Below are positions 7,701 to 9,346 of a stretch of 9,346 bases of DNA, in pieces. How positions within the stretch are numbered: position 1 is the stretch's first letter; each line of letters opens with the position of its first letter. Location: NCBI GenBank assembly GCA_050944035.1, contig JBMNQH010000033.1, positions 1 to 9,346 of the forward strand, in the 5' to 3' direction. The position numbers were made by a program, and so were the translations under genes. The DNA comes from JBMNQH01 sp050944035. Lineage in GTDB: Bacteria; Bacillota; Clostridia; Oscillospirales; Oscillospiraceae. Under the pieces are notes generated by a model, which worked only from the letters and a program-made list of their open reading frames with translations, searched no databases and was not told where the DNA came from.

Positions 7701-8821
7701 AACACCTGATCCATGGGAACATAGCCGTCCGGAAGGTTTTCGCCGGTGGCAAAAACATTTGTGTAAAACATCGGCAGCATCATTGCGCTCGTGAGGATGA
7801 ATATGGCAGCTGTTGCAGCCATCTTCTTCACGCCCTTTTTCCCGAGGATTGCAAATGTAACACCGGTTCCGAGAATAATCGCACCCACAAGGAAAAGAAG
7901 CCATCCGAACCGTACAAAAGTGAGGGGCAGACCAAGTGCAAATCCCGCAGAAAATCCGGTGATGGTACGGTTGACCGTTATCTGCGTCGGGAACTTGCCT
8001 TTTGTCAATTTGCCTGTGGCGAAATAAACAAGAGAAGTGAGCATACCGTTCTTTTTACCCAGTGCAGAGAACGCACCGACAGCAGCCACAACCGAAACGG
8101 CGCAGTTCACAGGGCTGGAGGTAATATTAAAGAACCAATACAGCACCAGTCCGGTGCCTGCACCGATCAGGAACGGAGAAATCGCGGACAGCCCGCTGAA
8201 AGAAGCTTTGCTAAATACTTGCTTGAGTGATTTTACTCCGTCTGCAAAGGGGTTTTTCTTTTCAATCAGGGAGAGGATAATGGTATTCACAACGGCCGCA
8301 AATACGGCTTTGCCGAAAATACCGCCAACTGCACCGAATAATCCACCGAACATACCGCCGTTGGAATAGGTCAGCGTATAGAGGAACCGCAATACCGGGA
8401 TGTTGGCACCGAAAGCGGACAGAATTGGAAACACCGTCCAAAAAACCGTCAGAACAATGGTCGGAAGCAGTTTTTTCGGGTGCTGAATGAAATCGATTAG
8501 TTCACCCACCAGCTTGGCAATGAATCCGCCTTCTTTTTTCTTCGCAATTCCCTGCAGTTTGGTTACGATTGCATTTGTTTTTACCGGCTCTTCTTTGCTT
8601 TCTGTGGCGATATCCTGCTCTTCGTTTTTCGCTTTTACCGGCTCTTTCTTGCTTTCCGCAGGCGCAGGCTGCTTTTCTTTTTTCGGCTTTTCCGGCTCTT
8701 TCTTGCTTTCTGCAGGAACAGGCTGGTTTTCGTTTTTCACATTGACCCGTTGGCCGCAGTTAGCGCAAAATTTTGCACCGTCGGACAAAGGATGTCCGCA
8801 GTTTCCACAATACTTATCCAT
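4766..8821 (-). CDS. Large multidomain zinc-ribbon membrane protein with EF-hand-like loop and tandem C-terminal repeats, function unknown
   Basis: 1351 residues from the ATG at 8821, which has GGAGGT 6 nt upstream. Residues 1-26 are a zinc ribbon (Cys5, Cys8, Cys19, Cys22). Residues 31-84 hold three 18-residue Lys/Glu/Pro repeats. About 117-355 is polytopic, with roughly six to eight membrane segments, for example LLPTIVLTVFWTVF and AATAAIFILTSAMMLPMF. About 356-600 is a Thr/Asp-rich beta-like region. Residues 608-619 (DFDDDGEITWLD) form an EF-hand/dockerin-like loop. A hydrophobic Gly/Ala segment spans 640-690. A DPATGEKRVYVANGNGTYTN module lies near 714, then a charged coiled coil at about 744-812, then two copies of a roughly 273-residue domain (812-1063, 1085-1336) with an acidic end. 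It ends at TAA 4766-4768, directly against an out-of-frame sortase tail. The cytoplasmic zinc ribbon and membrane region suggest a membrane-anchored structural, signalling or secretion-related role, but I cannot name a function or family. Confidence 0.9.
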   Translation of the reverse strand: MDKYCGNCGHPLSDGAKFCANCGQRVNVKNENQPVPAESKKEPEKPKKEKQPAPAESKKEPVKAKNEEQDIATESKEEPVKTNAIVTKLQGIAKKKEGGFIAKLVGELIDFIQHPKKLLPTIVLTVFWTVFPILSAFGANIPVLRFLYTLTYSNGGMFGGLFGAVGGIFGKAVFAAVVNTIILSLIEKKNPFADGVKSLKQVFSKASFSGLSAISPFLIGAGTGLVLYWFFNITSSPVNCAVSVVAAVGAFSALGKKNGMLTSLVYFATGKLTKGKFPTQITVNRTITGFSAGFALGLPLTFVRFGWLLFLVGAIILGTGVTFAILGKKGVKKMAATAAIFILTSAMMLPMFYTNVFATGENLPDGYVPMDQVFRLEDGDGSQPIHYTKVDGFYLVLSHMASDPVRYENGNAVYGVDPVLTDDNRTASQTISDKPSFTVTHTEDATGFTVSGTYDWKLTHTGEQYNEGDNELFRSDLTLTISNITFKDTQVYADINGRLNANAGKNGVYDDPKSYELVGTRVEGKYVFDAENDIVHISFYVNSPDSRNTGASLYFRIDGVLPKKTTTSGRSSTAITQDDPDYKPYRGYLTYTNGEKNKHGQPFPDLMDFDDDGEITWLDVAIQKELSHNPDWLDLPASKGAAAALAVITALLGAAGGALSGPLSSILGSMAQAASSAAEGAVSGVSGSLEVAEQKEDLGPYIRRDPDGDLEVNDPATGEKRVYVANGNGTYTNPLTGATYTPDELKASLESRAEHAEQIRQDEARHQAAIEEHRAVNQEKSQMAIQAEAENAAERAREEEEARHKEYVAKLAEKYDFPAHEETLYEWIATKKGKEEIKFHEHMGDEEAWKESQEYAEKVKKTADVAIDIYAEIDPKTGKAFKNAYTVATAAASNMGDVMAGNKSIGGAIVQTAVDSGVELAKNYSDGAAQKMFTNTVGDSIKVMSDTYMKGGSLEKIREEGEKAAIQGAINATVDTVFDTFGDGVTEKLGLSGKDGVGSVLGKEITKETVGNIAKTVANTAAKDVVTFEDEDEAKLARLRAAQEQAEAEANAQAAQSFRKAQENGFERDWRESLPPDIRYKVDLAAKYGVFSGDDEELYQKIAEQQGQEEIRGYEHREIEKEWKEGQEHLERVKKGADVAFDIYAEVGGEAGKAAKDAYTAATAAASNMGDVMAGNKTVGGAIAQTVVDTGVELAKNHAEGTAQKLYTNIVGDGMKAMSDTYMKGGSTEDIQNAGKSAAIQGGINVVEGVADKVGGKVTEKIGLSGEDVFATVGGKDIAKDAVGDVAKTIANTAAKDMATLADQDEVDLENLQEAQEQAEAAANAQAAQSFREAQEKWSENNDDDAGEDGK
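4814..6388 (-). repeat. Two tandem copies of a ~273-codon domain within the large gene
   Basis: Copy A spans 6388-5633 (residues 812-1063) and copy B spans 5569-4814 (residues 1085-1336). Near-invariant protein blocks are ATAAASNMGDVMAGNK, MSDTYMKGG, EKxGLSGxD, ANTAAKD and AQAAQSFRxAQE. At DNA level the block coding for ASNMGDVMAGN is almost identical in both copies (around 5299-5335 and 6121-6157), so the repeats could recombine. The copies differ more at their starts, so duplication is not recent or has been partly homogenised. Confidence 0.92.
8570..8731 (-). repeat. Three tandem 18-codon repeats in the linker after the zinc ribbon
   Basis: Residues 31-84 of the large protein repeat the pattern x-Q-P-x-P-A-E-S-K-K-E-P-x-K-x-K three times; the third copy is more diverged (ATESKEEPVKT). 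The DNA copies share GCTCTTTCTTGCTTTC on the plus strand. The product is a charged flexible spacer between the zinc ribbon and the membrane region. Confidence 0.9.
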
Positions 8822-8827
8822 TAGATT

Positions 8828-8833
8828 ACCTCC
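8828..8833 (-). promoter_or_regulatory. Strong Shine-Dalgarno of the large zinc-ribbon gene
   Basis: GGAGGT with a 6-nt spacer to the ATG at 8821-8819 fixes the start and agrees with the MDKYCGNCG zinc-ribbon N-terminus. I saw no clean -35/-10 pair in the 210-bp gap upstream (8834-9032), and nothing else there that I can name apart from minor hairpins. Confidence 0.85.
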
Positions 8834-9032
8834 GTTATGTTTATGCCTAAACTCTGTTTTGCTTTATTAATCAAGCCAAACAGTAAAATTTCTGATTCTA
8901 AAACCTTGCGAAAAATACCCTTCATTATTACTACAAATGCCGTTATTCAAGTTCTTCAGGAAACGGTACCGATCAAAACAGCACCGACAAGAAGAAACGC
9001 CTGATTATGCCGTTTTCGGCTCTCCGGAAAGC

Positions 9033-9314
9033 TTATTTCAAAAGCGGGACGCCGCATTTTTGGCAACGGTCTTCAGACAGTTCGTTCTTTGTCATGCAGC
9101 AGGCACAGTAGACAAAACCGTCCTTTGACTTATCATATTTTTCATAAGGATACGCAAGCTGCGGATGGTAACGGAACCGGTCGCCGACACAAAGGTATTC
9201 ATAGGCGGATCTCGGAATATGGCTCGTTTCCTGAATGACTTTTTTGTGACCGTCTGTGGTACGGACAATCGTTTTGTATACGTATTCGTTTGTGGTGCTG
9301 TCGTTTGTTTTGTT
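9033..9314 (-). pseudogene. 3' part of a small zinc-ribbon protein without a usable start (broken or frameshifted)
   Basis: An open stretch of 93 codons ends at TAA 9033-9035. The protein reads TTNEYVYKTIVRTTDG, then HIPRSAYEYLCVGDRFRYHP, then a C-terminal zinc ribbon with two Cys pairs, YCACC and DRCQKCGVPLLK. This looks like a real small soluble metal-binding protein of the kind found in Clostridia: a beta-rich body with 'YL.VGD.FRYHP' and a ribbon at the end. There is no ATG, GTG, TTG or CTG in frame before the ribbon itself. Immediately upstream, the same frame reads VVIEIKY, then TAA TAC TAA (9323-9315), and continues off the right edge. So either the gene is disrupted by nonsense or frameshift changes near 9315-9325, or a separate upstream gene ends at VVIEIKY and this one uses a rare start. 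It precedes the large zinc-ribbon gene on the same strand. Confidence 0.55.
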
Positions 9315-9346
9315 TTAGTATTAGTATTTAATTTCGATAACCACAG

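Noticed and set aside
7430..8230. 266-codon plus-strand open frame
   Set aside because: Antisense shadow of the membrane and beta-rich region of the large gene, with low-complexity, composition-driven sequence and no recognisable motif.
9321..9346. Separate gene ending in VVIEIKY at the right edge
   Set aside because: Only seven codons are visible, too little to support a feature; noted under the zinc-ribbon remnant.

Overview
The window looks like a chromosome segment from a low-to-mid GC Gram-positive anaerobe of class Clostridia, probably a gut Oscillospiraceae/Ruminococcaceae-type bacterium. This is inferred from the gene content: a dCache-type hybrid histidine kinase with a separate HPt protein and a LytTR regulator, a sortase signal of the PQTGD type, zinc-ribbon proteins, strong GGAGG ribosome binding sites, and a degenerate IS3-family transposase. 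No ribosomal or housekeeping marker is present to fix the taxon. Every gene that appears intact lies on the minus strand; the only plus-strand coding trace is the transposase remnant.

Read in the direction of transcription (right to left), the right edge (about 9346-9033) holds the 3' part of a small protein ending in a C-terminal zinc ribbon. It has no usable start codon here and is preceded by two in-frame TAA codons. After an intergenic gap of about 210 bp comes the dominant gene (8821-4766). It encodes a 1351-residue protein with an N-terminal zinc ribbon, a three-copy charged linker repeat, a polytopic membrane region, an extended beta-rich region, an EF-hand/dockerin-like loop, a further hydrophobic segment, a coiled coil and two tandem copies of a roughly 273-residue domain. 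I do not recognise a function for it. Directly behind its stop codon, in the +1 frame, lies the intact-looking C-terminus of a sortase-anchored surface protein (4765-4522) with no start of its own, followed by an intrinsic terminator.

The middle (about 4460-3780) is a scar-like zone. It contains a hairpin-rich stretch, a perfect 16-bp inverted repeat and a broken IS3-family transposase fragment on the plus strand.

The left half is a minus-strand signalling cluster: a strong sigma-A-type promoter (3772-3744), a roughly 200-nt leader with three hairpins, an HPt phosphotransfer protein, a small unassigned protein, a LytTR response regulator, and a hybrid sensor histidine kinase that runs off the left edge inside its receiver domain. 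These can be assembled into a phosphorelay (kinase to its own receiver to HPt to LytTR regulator). That wiring is inferred from co-location and is not shown by the sequence.
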